DNA of 64,000 nt, from contig CM051457.1 in assembly GCA_028274465.1 (NCBI GenBank), forward strand, positions 10,815,908 through 10,879,907, written 5' to 3'. Position numbers and translations under genes: made by a program. The stretch comes from Plantago ovata (taxonomy: Eukaryota > Streptophyta > Magnoliopsida > Lamiales > Plantaginaceae). Shown in pieces: positions 1-13,654 of this stretch. The notes beneath the pieces were generated by a model. That model was not told where the DNA came from. It saw only the letters and a list, made by a program, of their open reading frames with translations, and made no database searches. Each line of letters starts with the position of its first letter. Position 1 is the stretch's first letter.

Positions 1-100
1 ACAGATGCAATATGTTACTCTAGAGATCAAAGAAAAGAAAGAAAGGCATGCACAAGTTATGAGAATTGGTCATGAATTGGGGTTTGTTGACTTGACTCCA
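1..100 (-). repeat. Inverted copy of the GDSL promoter segment
   Basis: Read on the minus strand, about 1-100 closely matches the plus strand at about 2080-2190, just upstream of the GDSL gene. The shared core includes AACCCCAATTCATGACCAAT, and the similarity continues through a TTTGATC..TA.AGTAACA.. stretch. Because the copy at 2080-2190 is a core promoter, the left copy is probably the promoter of a divergently oriented paralogue beyond the window edge. The match is visible; the paralogue is inferred. Confidence 0.7.
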
Positions 101-629
101 AAAATCTAACTTATAATTTGGACGTCAATACATGCATATGCAACCTTAGTTTCCATAGTACTTCAAATACATGCATACAAAATTTGACATGTGCATGCTA
201 ATTTAATTTCCATTCTTCCAATATATACTACGCGTGTGTAATTTTAAATAGTTACTAATACTTTTCCATCTAAGAAATGCCACAATTAATATTATTTCCC
301 TTGCAGCTGGCAAATATGTACGTGACAAAAACGACTTTTCATATACTATGAAGAAATGAAATAAATGCAAGTCATGATCAGTCACACATTCATATATCAA
401 CTTGGAGCGCTGTTAATAATAGTTAATTTAAACATTTGACTTCTAATTTAAATTGGTGTACCTATCGGACTTGTAATGAGGTTGTATATTCATATTATGC
501 AGATGTACGTACCTAGTTAATGCAAATATATTGTGAAATACTCGATTTTTTTTAACCACTGAAATAAGGGGTGGAGACGTGGAGTAGATCGATGAAAGAG
601 TGGGTGAGGATGGCTATATTTATTATAAC

Positions 630-735
630 TAGGGGCGGATCTAGCCCACGGTTGGACTGGGCTCTAGCCCGGGGTCTTTCTAAAAAATAAATAATTATTA
701 TTGTAAAAATTTGAATATTTCTATAAAAGCCCGGT

Positions 736-766
<31 letters not shown>

Positions 767-816
767 GTATATTTCGTGTTAGTCCGTGGTAGAAACATTT
801 TCTCGATCTGCCCCTG
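630..816. mobile_element. Non-autonomous hAT-type MITE, copy 1
   Basis: A 187-bp element with terminal inverted repeats TAGGGGCGGATC and, on the other strand, CAGGGGCAGATC. It is flanked by the perfect 8-bp target duplication ATTATAAC (622-629 and 817-824). CAGGGG-type termini with 8-bp duplications are typical of hAT transposons. A run of about 25 T lies inside. It has no coding capacity. Two relatives lie at 14692-15275 and 25615-25832. Confidence 0.8.
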
Positions 817-1603
817 ATTATAACAAGAGTGTTATACGAAAATAAAGAAATTTCTTGTTATAATATCTCATATATAATCATATAATGTATAACGTTACTT
901 AAAAATTGCACGTACGCATGTCGCGTCTTACTCTGATTGGCAAACATACGTCTTCTAATTTTAAGTCTAATTTTGATCCTTGAATTCCTCCACGCCAAAT
1001 GTTGAAGTCCCAACACTTTTGAACTGCGACTAAAGTCCATTAAAAATTTCATCATCAATCCTTCATTTCTGGTAGAGTTAATTCCCAATAAATTAGTTTA
1101 CCAATTTTATATGTGTTACGTACGTTTTTTTCAAGAAAAATCTAGAATACATACAGTATATACTTTTCTCAAGTATTCATCAGATAATTCAAAAGCTATG
1201 ACTAAGGAAACATGAGAACTCGTGACTCAAGTCCAGTCCAGTACGTACGTACCATGTACGCAGCAAGTTGATATTTATAGTTTTATATTACTCCATAGTA
1301 TGAATGCTGTATGAAGTTGCATTTTATCAGGCCATACGGACTGAGTATATAAGAAATGTCATTTTGTCATAGGTATGACTGCAACACATTGAGAAATTTT
1401 CCTATATCCCTCTTTGTATAATATTCTTAAGAGAAAATACATACGTATATAGGTTTACCAAAATGATGAAAAGTATCACATTCCATGTTTTTCTTTTATA
1501 CATAGAAATTCTAGAATGGGTGTACGTTGTGCGTTCTATTTTAACTTCTTTTTTCGTTGTATAAATTTTGCAAACTACTAGATATTTTGCAAACTTATAG
1601 TAA

Positions 1604-1874
1604 TAAGTCCTAATGTTTATGCTGATGTGGTTTAGTGTCCACATCTCCTCTCCAACTTATACTCGGTTTTCCCATAAAAACACACACACACACACTCACT
1701 CCATTTTGGTTCAACACTTTAATATAATTTTCATATAAGTTCCAATGTTTGTGCCAACGTGGTCTATTGTCCCCCTCTCCTCTTCAACTTAAATCTATTT
1801 CTCTAAGAAAAATACACCCATTTGCTCCATATTAAATTGGTGTAACTCTTCAATATTCTTTTAATTTTCATATA
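1604..1874. repeat. Diverged tandem duplication, unit about 133 bp
   Basis: Two neighbouring blocks share an ordered series of motifs: AATGTTT, GTGGT.TA.TGTCC, TCTCCTCTTCAACTTA, a CA-rich stretch, then TTTTAATTTTCATATA or close variants. The units are about 1604-1736 and 1737-1874. They are clearly diverged, so the duplication is old. No function is apparent. Confidence 0.55.
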
Positions 1875-2206
1875 TATAAGGGGCACCGTGTTTAAGTACC
1901 AATTATATAGTACTTAAATATGAGTTATAAAATCCAAATAAAGTAGCAATACACACGTACAGATGATGAAATGTGTATACTTTTCACGTTCCATATTTTA
2001 CATTTATATACGGCTATAGAAATAAATAAATTTAAGGTGCATATGTTGACCTCCAGCTGATAAATGAGTTAGAATTTTATAAATAAGAGTCAACAAACTT
2101 GCAAACCCCAATTCATGACCAATTCTCAACTTGCATGTATTCTATTCTTTTGTTTGATCACTACAGTAACACGTTGTATTAGTACTACTACTACTACTCT
2201 GCCGCC

Positions 2207-2214
2207 TATAAATA
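2207..2214 (+). promoter_or_regulatory. TATA box of the GDSL gene
   Basis: TATAAATA lies 122 bp upstream of the start codon at 2336. That spacing allows a transcription start near 2240 and a 5' UTR of about 95 nt, which is ordinary for plants. Confidence 0.65.
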
Positions 2215-2335
2215 GCATATAGATATCAAGACTTGATCACCACACCACAACACAACACAATAGATACATCCTACATCTGAGATAAATCATACTATATCCC
2301 AAGGGAAAATCAAATCTAATCAATAATATATCATC

Positions 2336-3976
<1,641 letters not shown>

Positions 3977-4560
3977 GAAAACTAGCTAATCAATTCAAAT
4001 TCTTTTACTATTATATAGCTGGTCTGGAGAAACTAAGGATCACAATAAACACATTCATTAGAAGTTCTTTAAGTCTAAACTCTCTGCTGTTTATTTTTCT
4101 GTTCTGATGATTTATTTTGTACCATATGCAACTAGAGGTTAGGTTGATGCCCTGCTCTCTATGATTTTATTATACTACTACTACTACTACTACTACTACT
4201 ATTGTTCTTTCATTTTCTATAGCGTTGCTGGACCAAACACGAGCACTATAAGTCTAAAATTCGCGATTCTGGACTGTATTTACAAGTATACAAATTCGCT
4301 GAACCGTATAAATAAAGAACAGGACGTATAGTACAATTAAGAGCAAAACTGCAAGTGACCCTTCAAAACTAAAACATGCATATAAAATCCTCTTATTGAA
4401 ATATATTGGCATGGAAACATTTTTCTGTAGGAACAACAGTTAATAACACAACCAACCAATCCATTGATTCTGAAATGTGAAACTCATTCAGATTTTCAAA
4501 TGAGTTACCATTATATATCCAGTATTATTCATATGCTGGATGGAACAAATCCAGGGCTGC
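3977..4560. other. 3' flank of the GDSL gene with CTA microsatellite
   Basis: 3' UTR and intergenic sequence between convergent genes. A run of about nine CTA/ACT triplets lies at about 4173-4200. I see no gene. Confidence 0.6.
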
Positions 4561-4818
4561 TTAAATTTGAAGTTGTGCTATGAAACTCGCAATATTTTCA
4601 TCTGAGTGTCTGCCTTCACTTACTGACTCTACCGCAAGATCCTTCAATTTTAAGGCCTTTCTCCTGATTTCCTCTCCTTTCTCACCACCTTTCATAACAT
4701 CTTTAACACGCGCAGTGATTGCATCCCTAGTCACGATTCCATTCCCATCCGACTTAGCACGTACTCCTATCTCCCAAACATCTGCAATCAATTTTGCATT
4801 GGTCATTTGATCCCCCCA
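4561..4818 (-). pseudogene. UDP-glycosyltransferase C-terminal remnant
   Basis: About 85 codons on the minus strand match the C-terminal end of plant family 1 glycosyltransferases of the UGT74/75 type. They start at WGDQMTNAKLIADVWEIG and run through RVKDVMKGGEKGEEIRRKA and LKDLAVESVSEGRHSD to ENIASFIAQLQI and a stop. The PSPG box before the W..DQ..NA motif (HCGWNS region) is absent; upstream sits a low-complexity stretch with repeated CCAATAGGG and TATACCC motifs. No N-terminal exon is visible up to the ETF gene. This is a truncated remnant, though the piece left is still open. Confidence 0.75.
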
Positions 4819-4893
4819 ATAGGGTATATATACCCACCATGGGTATACCCAATAGGGCCAATACCAATAGCATGCAAACTTAGTCGTCCTCAA

Positions 4894-6365
4894 AGTTTTC
4901 GACTATTAGAAATCATATGAGGCAACTTTATAGATTGTGATGCAGATAAATGAACCTACATAAATGAAGCTGCAAAAGATGTGCACAAGTAGAAAGGTAT
5001 TATACTATTATTGGCTAAACTTAGCTTTATCTCATAACTTTCTGATGAATCGAGATCTAGCTAACCTGAGAAGATAATTCACCTGCTGCATCTTCTTATT
5101 ACTGAAGGTGAAATGTTTTGAGAATCTATTTATCGATTCGCCTAGCTACTACTCCCAACTCTTACACAACACTCTGGTGACGGAACGACCATGGCATCCA
5201 GTAATAAAGGAAAACAGCTAAAGTGCAATGGAGAAGCGAACCTGATGGGATTTATTTAAGTGCTTAATTAATTCTCTTCTTTACCTTACTTTACTAGAAC
5301 CTTGAACGTATGAAATTCAGTTCTTCATCTGGAACCTTGAACATAATAAAGTAACATTAAATTCATTTTCTCCCTAAAAGTCTGTATACTTTATTTTTAT
5401 ATCCCGAGTTCTATGGTCTAGTCCGCACACTTTGTCCTCACTAGCTTGTAAATGCAGTGGAATGGATTTTTGAAAATAAAAGTGCACTATTCGTATGCAG
5501 GCTTGTTCATATGAGTAGTGGTTTCAACTTTCAATCTATTTAAGCCTCTGAATTCCAGGACGTTCCATATACACTATGTTTTTCATAATACATCTTATTT
5601 TACTTTATGATATATGATTTATGTATGTTTTTTGTTTTGGTTTTTTATACAAAATTAATTGTTCAAGTATCAACATTTTGGATCTCGTCAACATCTAGTT
5701 GAGTGTATTCATTGTAATGTGGACCACACGTAACATAACAATCTTTGAGATTCTATACCAGTATCAGTCCTTCACCAAGCTCTAATGTATATGGAAATCT
5801 CTTGTCAGGAATTAGCTAGCTACTCTAGCTAGGATGATGTTTTAAAGAGTGGTGTTGTGATATAGGTTTGGTTGGCAGTCTGACGAAGAATTCCATGTTT
5901 AGAAACAGTTCATAATTAAGTCGCAACCTATGTGATCGATCGACATGGATTCAACACTAAGTACCAGATACGGGTGTGGTGTCACACATGGCAACACTTG
6001 AGTTTGGTAATGAAATTCTCAATGTTAGCAGAAGAAGATCCATCTTTAGACACAGATATTTGTAACTCCTTGCCATTTTCTCCTTGAGACATAAACAATA
6101 ACAGTGGGACTTGTACATTTTGCAATAATTGGGTTTGTTAACAGTTACTAACACTTAAAGGCTTTCACTTCTAATTCTCAGCACAAAATAGAGAGAACCA
6201 GCAGGTGTGTTTCCTTCAGACTTGCTGCTGGTAAGAACTGATAGCATAACACAAGATCAACTGTGACCAAATGAATACTACTATTACTTTTATTTACCTG
6301 TAATCAGTATTGCAGGAGGAGAGCACCTACGACTAGGCGAATGAATACATTAAGCTGTCAAAGAA
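4894..6365. other. Intergenic, no gene seen
   Basis: AT-rich sequence between the UGT remnant and the 3' end of the ETF beta gene. I searched both strands for the missing N-terminal half of a glycosyltransferase and found none. No repeats with clear ends were seen. Confidence 0.5.
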
Positions 6366-9056
6366 TCATATAACGCGTGCTTCATTTTTTAACTTGTCCA
6401 TCAGTTCATCCACAGAAGAAAGTATGACCCCTGCTTTCCGTTTTGGGGGTTCCGTGACTTGAACAATCTCCACATCCGATTTGATCTCTACGTTCAAATC
6501 TTGCGGGGTGAGCTTTTTTATCACCTTTGCTTTCGCTTTCATTATGTTTGGAAGGGTAGCATACCTTGGTTGGTTCAATCTCAGATCAGTGCTGCCAATT
6601 AATTAAGCAGGAAACATTATCACCACAAAGCAAAATACGAATGCTTTGAACAAAACAACAAAAACCTAATATTAGGATCTTACGAGATTACTGCAGGTAA
6701 ATCCAGACACAGAGTCTCAAGGCCACCATCAACTTCTCTGTCCACTGTAACTACCTTTTTCCCTTCGTCAAGCACAATCTGATGAAGTTTAACTAAATTG
6801 CTCATAAGAGGAACAAATTCACAAGAATATTAAAATAAATAACTACACAAACAACCAATAATCAATCAAAATAAACAAAAATGATTGGTGAATATTGATG
6901 TCTAAGCTTTTGATTTTTTGGTAGTTTAGTTCTGGTTTGGTTTGCTCGTTGAGCAGTTTTGTATTGGGCATGGTTGTACTTCAATCAAAATAAACAAAAA
7001 TGATAGGCATACGCAAACACGAAGGAAAAACGAAGAAGAAGAAATCAACAAGCTATAAGAAACTCTTCAGTTAAAAGTCACAAGATAATTTCGACACTGA
7101 TCTTGGATTTAATTGCTAGTGTAATACAAAACAAATGACTGAGCTGGATGCAACCAAATACTAAGCACTTGAAAAACCACACCAGCAATGTCAGAAACAA
7201 AGATATATCACAAGTATTTGGCAAAGAGACAAGTGGGCATGGCAGATAAATGAGACCACAAATTGCGCAAGTGAAATCAACAGAGACGAATTGAGAGGAG
7301 TAGGTCAAACTTGCAAGCTAATGTTTCAAGATAAAGAGCCAAAAGACCTCTCGTTCACATTGCTTCACTGCAACTAATGACTCATGACTTGAAAATTTGT
7401 TGAGACGGCAAAATTTATCACAAAAGTCTACAAAAATATAGTGGAAACACATAAGCAAGGCAAGGCAGTGCAGTTCTAATCAATTTGAAAACATGGGTCA
7501 AAATATTCACAAACGAAATCAGAAAGGGTGACAACATCTTGTGGAGTTTTTCCGTTTATGGAAAAGGAAAGCATATGCACTATAAGACTGACCTTGGAGG
7601 CAAAGGTTCCTTGAGGCCACTGGAGAAGCCCTGCAACCATCTGGCTTGTCTGGTTGCAGTCATCGTCAATAGCCTACATAGCATTATAAGGAATTTATCC
7701 ATCAGAAGAAAATACTTTCAGCAGAGATAAAATGCAAAAGGTAAATAGAAGACACAACAATTAAGAATGACTTGTAAGCAAATGATAGACCAAATGCAAA
7801 CAAACTACTGTCATCGTTACATGCTTCCATTGATTTTGTATTATATCTGGAAGACATAATAATAGAAACAATTCACTAAGGTTTAAGTATACAAAAAAAA
7901 AACAGGATGTAGCTCACATTACTTAGGTTGCTGGAAGCTCCAAATGACATATAAATGCAGCCACTTTAGCAGGACAAAAGTCAAATTTAATTCCTCTACG
8001 CCATCACAAAAATTTACAGCCAATATCCGACAAAATGACTGGCATGTTAGAGCACATTTTAGTTTCAATACAGAGAGCCAACACTATTCAAGCTTCTGGA
8101 AAATATAACCAAGTAGGTGATTTGATATTTTGATCATGTGACTGCATAATTGACTTGAAAATCATCATTAGAACTAGACCTCTCTAAATTGATCTTATCC
8201 AACTCATTAAACACAACAAAACACCATAGGTAGAACTACAAAACCATCAACCTGCGTACGTTGACATAAACACAACTCATATCATATCCAGACCTGTGAT
8301 GTTTTCTTGAAATTATACCACATTAGTGCCAAAAAGAAGTATGACTACATTTTGTTTAACATCCGTGTTGTCATATTCAATAAAGTAGGCTCTGATATTC
8401 CAGTTTTAAGCCATTGAATCGTCCAACGCCAAAGATGGCACTATAAAAACTCTATTCCAGTTTCCAACTAGGCAAGTAGCTTATCAGTTACACAATTAAG
8501 GTACCTTATCATTCTAATTTGGGTAAAAAAAGAAAACATTTGTAAGGCCTTGTGCCAAACCAAATGGATAAATTAATAAAATAATTAATCTGAGAAGAAA
8601 AACAGCAAATTGAATAAGACCTGTTTTCCAAGAAGAATAAGGGCAGGGTTCTCAGAAAGAACAATAGCTCTAAGAATCTTGGCAACCGAGAGAGGATAAA
8701 GAGGGCCTTGGTGGTGGACGTGGATGGCCCGATCAGCTCCCATGGCAAGGCCAGTACGGAGAGTGTCGACACACTGGGCCGGGCCAATACTGACAGCGAA
8801 GACCTCAGAAGCCCGGCCGGATTCCTTGATACGGAGAGCCTCTTCAAGAGCAATCTCGCAAAAGGGATTCATAGACATCTTTACATTCGAGGTCTCCACA
8901 CCAGTCTGTAAACAACAATAACAAACAAACCATGAATTGAATTGAATAAAAATGATGATTTCCAATTGGATTGGTTTGGTTGTTTACCTTGTCGGATTTA
9001 ACTCTAATTTTCACGGCATAGTCGACAACCCTTTTAATGGCCACCATGATCTTCAT
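6366..9056 (-). CDS. ETFB: Electron transfer flavoprotein subunit beta, mitochondrial
   Basis: Five minus-strand exons: 9056-8988, 8905-8621, 7673-7593, 6778-6684 and 6591-6366, giving 251 aa, which as I recall is the length of the Arabidopsis protein. It begins [18 protein letters not shown], typical of ETF beta, which has no long cleavable presequence. Conserved stretches include [35 protein letters not shown], the AIDDDCNQT region, the signature [16 protein letters not shown], and [20 protein letters not shown]. The alpha/beta ETF dimer takes electrons from acyl-CoA, isovaleryl-CoA and 2-hydroxyglutarate dehydrogenases and passes them to ETF-quinone oxidoreductase in the inner mitochondrial membrane. 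In plants it matters for branched-chain amino acid and lysine breakdown under carbon starvation. All splice sites are GT-AG and the frame is intact. Confidence 0.96.
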
Positions 9057-10003
9057 TTTTGCAGTTGTTGCACAAATTCAAATATCAAAGATTGATACTA
9101 CAAGTGTACAACCTCTGATTAATCTAATTCTGATGTTCCATCCATTTCTGAAGTTTAACTTTTTTTTTTTTTATTTATTTATTTTATTTTATTTCCATTC
9201 AGTACAAGGATTATGTTGACACGTATTAATAGTAGTACCAAACTTGTTAATGGCTACCTATTCTTCTTGTTGATGTGTGTATCCATGAGTTGGTGGAAAT
9301 TAATTGATAGTTTGTGGGGAGTTATTGGGCCAATGTTTGCTGAAAATGGAAATAATAGAATTTAGTAGGAATTTCTCCGTGATATATATAATAGAGTACA
9401 AAAACATTCAAAAAAGGGTCAACGGTTTTGAAAATTATTCACAAAACGATTCAGGGGTAAATATGTAATAAAATATTGTATTAAATTGACAATTGTACCC
9501 TTTACTTCTCCGGATCTGTTTTTTTCTTCCCCTACTTTCCCCCAAATCTGTTTTCTCTCCTCTATCTCTACAATTGGTCGTGGGCATGGTCAGCGATGGT
9601 GGTGGTTCAAGCGGATCTGTGACAATGACGAGGTGGTGGTTCGTGGTGGTTGGAGGTGATGAGGTAGTGGCTCGTGGTAAATATTAATATTAATGTCTTT
9701 TATTCATCATATAGCTAGTCATCAATTTAATAATTTGTTCGTCAAATGTACATTGGGTGCATCAATGCAATTAATAGGCATATCTTCTTCATATCACATA
9801 TGTATCTTCTTCATATCACATTGGTATGTTTAAGTTTCCCCATTTTTTAAGAAGAAACCATAATAGTTGAGAAAACAAACTAAAACTTGCAGTTTTCATA
9901 AATGTACGGTAGTATATATATGTATTTTTGGTAAAGGATTTGCAAGTACACGTAATTAACTGGACTGGAGATATATATCCCGCACGATTCTTTAGTCGAT
10001 GAA
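9057..10003. other. ETFB promoter and intergenic sequence
   Basis: Upstream flank of ETFB and downstream flank of the terpene synthase. It holds a poly-T tract (about 9160-9172), a CT-rich stretch (about 9500-9570) and a GGTGGT-rich stretch (about 9595-9680). The short frame over the latter looks like low complexity, not a gene. Confidence 0.5.
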
Positions 10004-12567
10004 TTAAGTCTCAAATGGCTTATCAAACATAGCAAGGATGTAAGGTTTGAGAACCTCCGCATTGGTGTAACCATCCTCCCTGTCCATGTAAGCAACTTCT
10101 AATGCCCGATCAAGGTTGATGATGCGCATGAGAACATGTAACGGGTAATTGTCACTTGTAGACGACGATATTGGCTTTAGGCATTCCTCATTGGTGTCCT
10201 TCCAACTATTTCTAACAATTTCCATAAACTCATCGAAAGCCTCTTCCATTGTAACCCCCTTATCGTTCATGTAGATATCAATGCCAGTTGCTTTTAGTCT
10301 CCTTTTTTTCTCAACCTTGGAACAAAAAGATATGGATTAATCAAAGACTTCTATTCAAGTCAATTTATATTATTGAAATGAAGTCGGAAGTTTCTACCAA
10401 AAGACAGCAAGAATTACAGGATGGAAAGTTATGAGCGGGGTGAAGATAGTGCATAGTTAGGCATGTACCTCGTAGGTAGATATATCATCAATGGCTCTGC
10501 ACTTAGTTGAGCTGGCGACCTGTAGCTTAGATCTCTGACTTAGCCGTTGAAAATCTTCTAGTGTTGTCATCATTTCCATTCCAAGTAAAGCTGTTGTTCC
10601 GTGGTAGAAGTAAGTGGAACTGATGATACCATTTTCCATGTATTCCGAGAATGTAGGCAAATGATCATGTTCTTCAGAGGACCATATAGCCTCTGTGTAG
10701 TAGCTCCTCACCAGTTCCTTTAGCTGCATATACATACACATTTTGGTTAATCAGAGCATTATCATGATATATTTCAATGCTAGGGGATTTGTGCAGTGCA
10801 CTCCCTAAACGCATTTCAAGTGGGGGCCGGTGTTCTATTTCTAGGGTACGTGTAGCCCCCAACATCGAAGGCAGGGGCTGAAGTCGGGGGGGAAGGGGGG
10901 ATTTGACATTTTGATTTAGAAAGCATAGTATATATGTTTACTTCTTTAATTGCATAGCTCAGTGCATCAGATTTCCAATCATTTGTTAGTTCTTCTTCAA
11001 ATTGCTGATAGAGTTCCAGAACGGCTCTATAGAGTGGCTTCATGTATTCTGGAAGACCATCGATCTCGCGTATATTCCACCTATATAAACCAAACCAATA
11101 CATAGTTGTTGTGTATTCGAATCATATATATGTTACGTTGTAAACTTGTGATGGTTTTTCATAAAGAATACACAAATGATACATGGATCAATATGTATAT
11201 GTTTCGCTAGAAAAAGTCTAAACAACATAAGCCACATACACATACACCTTATGACCATATTTAACCATGTTAGCTTAAATATGTGCGTACCTGTCAATGG
11301 CATCGGTAAAAAGACGTAGTTCTTCAACTGTACCGTATGCATCATATGTATCGTCTATAACAGAAGTCATTATGATAGTTTTGGCGAGAATAACTCGGGC
11401 ACGAGAATACTGTGCCTCATAGTATACAGATATTGCCCAATAGTAGCACTCAACCAATCTATCTCTTGCATATGGGAGTTTAGACACAAGGTCCAGCTCT
11501 TTCCACCACCTGATCATGTGCCACACAACCAATGGATCAGATTACTAAATTACGAAGTAGTAATTATTATAAGAGACCTTTACCAAGCGTTTTTACCTTG
11601 ATAATTGGCTTAGTTCTTGTTTGTGAAGTATCTGGAGTAAATTAAAGTCACATTTTGCGAACTTGAGAAGTAAGTCGTTCTTAGAATCATGATCTTGTTC
11701 ATAGTGAGTGATAAAATAACAAATTTCAATCCTTGGAACACAAAAATGCAGTGGTAGACGGAGTGCATGCTCAACTTGTTCCCTAAGGAGTGAGTCGAGG
11801 CTCGGTAATAGGGCCCTGAGACAGGCAGTGGTGAAAACAATAGCATGTTCCAGTATGGCTTCTCCATGTACTCTCAGATGTGCTGCTTCGTACAAGCTTA
11901 GTAAACCCCTCGGGTCCCCTTTCAGCTCTTCATCAAAATCTCCATTATCATTCGTGAATTTTCTGAACACACCTGCGTACACATAAACCATTAATTAACT
12001 TACGCACAACACACTGTTACATGCATTGATCGAATGTGGTGAAGTATATATATGAGATATAAGTGTAAATTTAATTAGTTAATACCAGAAGATATGCGGT
12101 AACCGTGCTGTCTAAACAACCGAAAATGGAGAGCAAGATCATAGCATTCAAGTTCATCATAATAACTTGGATTATTTATCACCAGATTGAAAAACTGTTG
12201 GAGTTTTTGTTCAATCTCGTCCTGAAAGTGATAGGAGATTCCAAGACGCTCCAGTGTGTCGATCAAATTCATAGCAACCACAATTGAACTTTCTGCAGGA
12301 TCAATGGCTATTAGCATCCTTTTCACTTCACCCTTCATAACTTCAATTGTCTTTGAATAATTTTCTGAAACCTGCACGCATATGTCAGCGAGACGTGTAT
12401 GGATCAGTTATATGGTGCTGAGCGAAACTAATCAGTTATATAAATTTCAAATTGTATGAAGTACGTACCAAAGAATCAGGAGAGTAGTTGATATACAGAT
12501 CACCCCATATACTAGGGGAGAAATTGGCTTCAGGGCGTTCAACTGTTATTTCTTGGGCCATTGCCAT
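10004..12567 (-). CDS. Sesquiterpene synthase, TPS-a type
   Basis: Seven minus-strand exons: 12567-12469, 12371-12086, 11972-11597, 11509-11291, 11080-10942, 10723-10469 and 10315-10004, giving 561 aa. This seven-exon pattern is the class III (TPS-a/b/g) layout. There is no plastid transit peptide and no RR(x)8W motif; the N-terminus reads [20 protein letters not shown], as in cytosolic sesquiterpene synthases. The metal-binding aspartate motif DDTYD is at 306-310 with RDR at 269-271 upstream, and the NSE/DTE motif DDISTYEVE is at 452-460. It should ionise farnesyl diphosphate in the cytosol. The product (germacrene D, a cadinene or another) cannot be read from sequence. The start at 12567 precedes a second in-frame ATG at 12561. 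All introns are GT-AG and the frame is intact, so the gene is probably functional. Confidence 0.93.
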
Positions 12568-12664
12568 ATACGCAGTTAGCTAGTAAGAAGACCGATTATG
12601 TTTCAAGATGTGAGGATGATCAAAGAGAAGATTAATGATTGAGAACAAAAAACTGTAATGGAGA

Positions 12665-12672
12665 ATATATAA
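12665..12672 (-). promoter_or_regulatory. TATA box of the terpene synthase
   Basis: On the minus strand TTATATAT lies about 98 bp before the start codon at 12567, a fitting place for the core promoter. Confidence 0.55.
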
Positions 12673-12707
12673 ATCAAAGAGCAGCAATATGAACAGCGAT
12701 ATGATAT

Positions 12708-12819
12708 CATTTTTATACGATTGTGTTTCTTATACGACTGCATTTTTTTATTGTGTTTCTCTATTTTCATTACTCTTAGTAGGATTTCATTTTTATACGA
12801 TTGTGTTTCTTATACGACT
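12708..12819. repeat. Direct repeat in the terpene synthase promoter
   Basis: A segment of about 32 bp beginning TCATTTTTATACGATTGTGT and ending TTATACGACT occurs at 12708-12739 and again at 12787-12818, 79 bp apart. It lies 140-250 bp upstream of the terpene synthase start. It could be a promoter module duplication or the ends of an insertion. Confidence 0.7.
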
Positions 12820-13654
12820 AGTAGTTACTATTTATGGAATTACTGTTTGCTTAAGAAAAAACCTATTCATCGTTTACCTGCCGCCAACAACTTTGTTTCT
12901 TTGATTATTTTAAAAAATTTGTCACATGATATGTGGTGGCAACCTGTCCCTTTTCTTTTCTGAAGGAGGCCCCTATGTAGTTTATTGGGTAACACCAAAA
13001 AGACAAAAAGAGAAATTTCCATGAAGAATACAACTTTAGAAGAAGCAAAGGCAACAACCGAGGTAAAATAAAAAACACCGCCATGGATGAAGATTGGTGG
13101 AAAGACATCGAGAGGAGAATGGGCTATTTTCTGATGATCCGGTCATACTAAGGAATTGAACTAATTAATCGAGACTCTTTGCAATGAAGGAAGAATTGCG
13201 CATGGGAATACTTCCTTCGAGGATTTTGAAGATACTCAAAATATAGATACATCTATGGATATTTTGAATGGAATATCGATTTCGAGAATGAAGAGGCAAA
13301 TGATAACTACATGCCATCTATGTTCAAATGGATATGCGATAGAAATCCAACTCTCCCAAAAGTTTAAAATGTTAGTGAGAAAAATAATCTAGTCATTTAT
13401 ATTAATTTTCCAACACTCCCCCGCACTCGTGGCCGATTTCAACCTCTTTGGGGAGGCCAAGATTCAAACCTAGGTGGGCATGAGCCTGATGGCTCAAATA
13501 CCATAATAGAAATCCAACTCTCCCAAAAATTTAAGCTGTTTGAGAGGAACAGAATCTAGTCATTTATATTAATTCTCCAATAATATGGATCCTAAGGAAA
13601 GGAAGGAGAGATGAAGAGATGGGTGGAATATACTAATTAGTAATTACTGGCTAA
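12820..13654. other. Intergenic sequence with a 75-bp direct repeat
   Basis: No gene seen. Two copies of a block of about 75 bp, starting AGAAATCCAACTCTCCCAAAA and ending TCATTTATATTAATT(T/C)TCCAA, lie at about 13337-13412 and 13507-13583. Between them is a stretch containing GGTGGGCATGAGCCTGATGG. The arrangement looks like a retroelement remnant. Confidence 0.45.

Larger units (their letters stand above)
1..2335. other. Intergenic region upstream of the GDSL gene
   Basis: I see no convincing gene here. The stretch holds a small hAT-type element (630-816), a diverged tandem duplication (about 1604-1874) and, at its two ends, inverted copies of one promoter segment (about 1-100 and 2080-2190). 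Short AC and CTA microsatellites lie at about 1681-1695 and 2181-2198. The short open frames here lack homology or codon structure that I can recognise. Confidence 0.6.

Noticed and set aside
9493..9687. Short open frame with Gly/Val/Trp-rich end
   Set aside because: It covers a CT-rich and GGTGGT low-complexity stretch without homology or a gene-like context.
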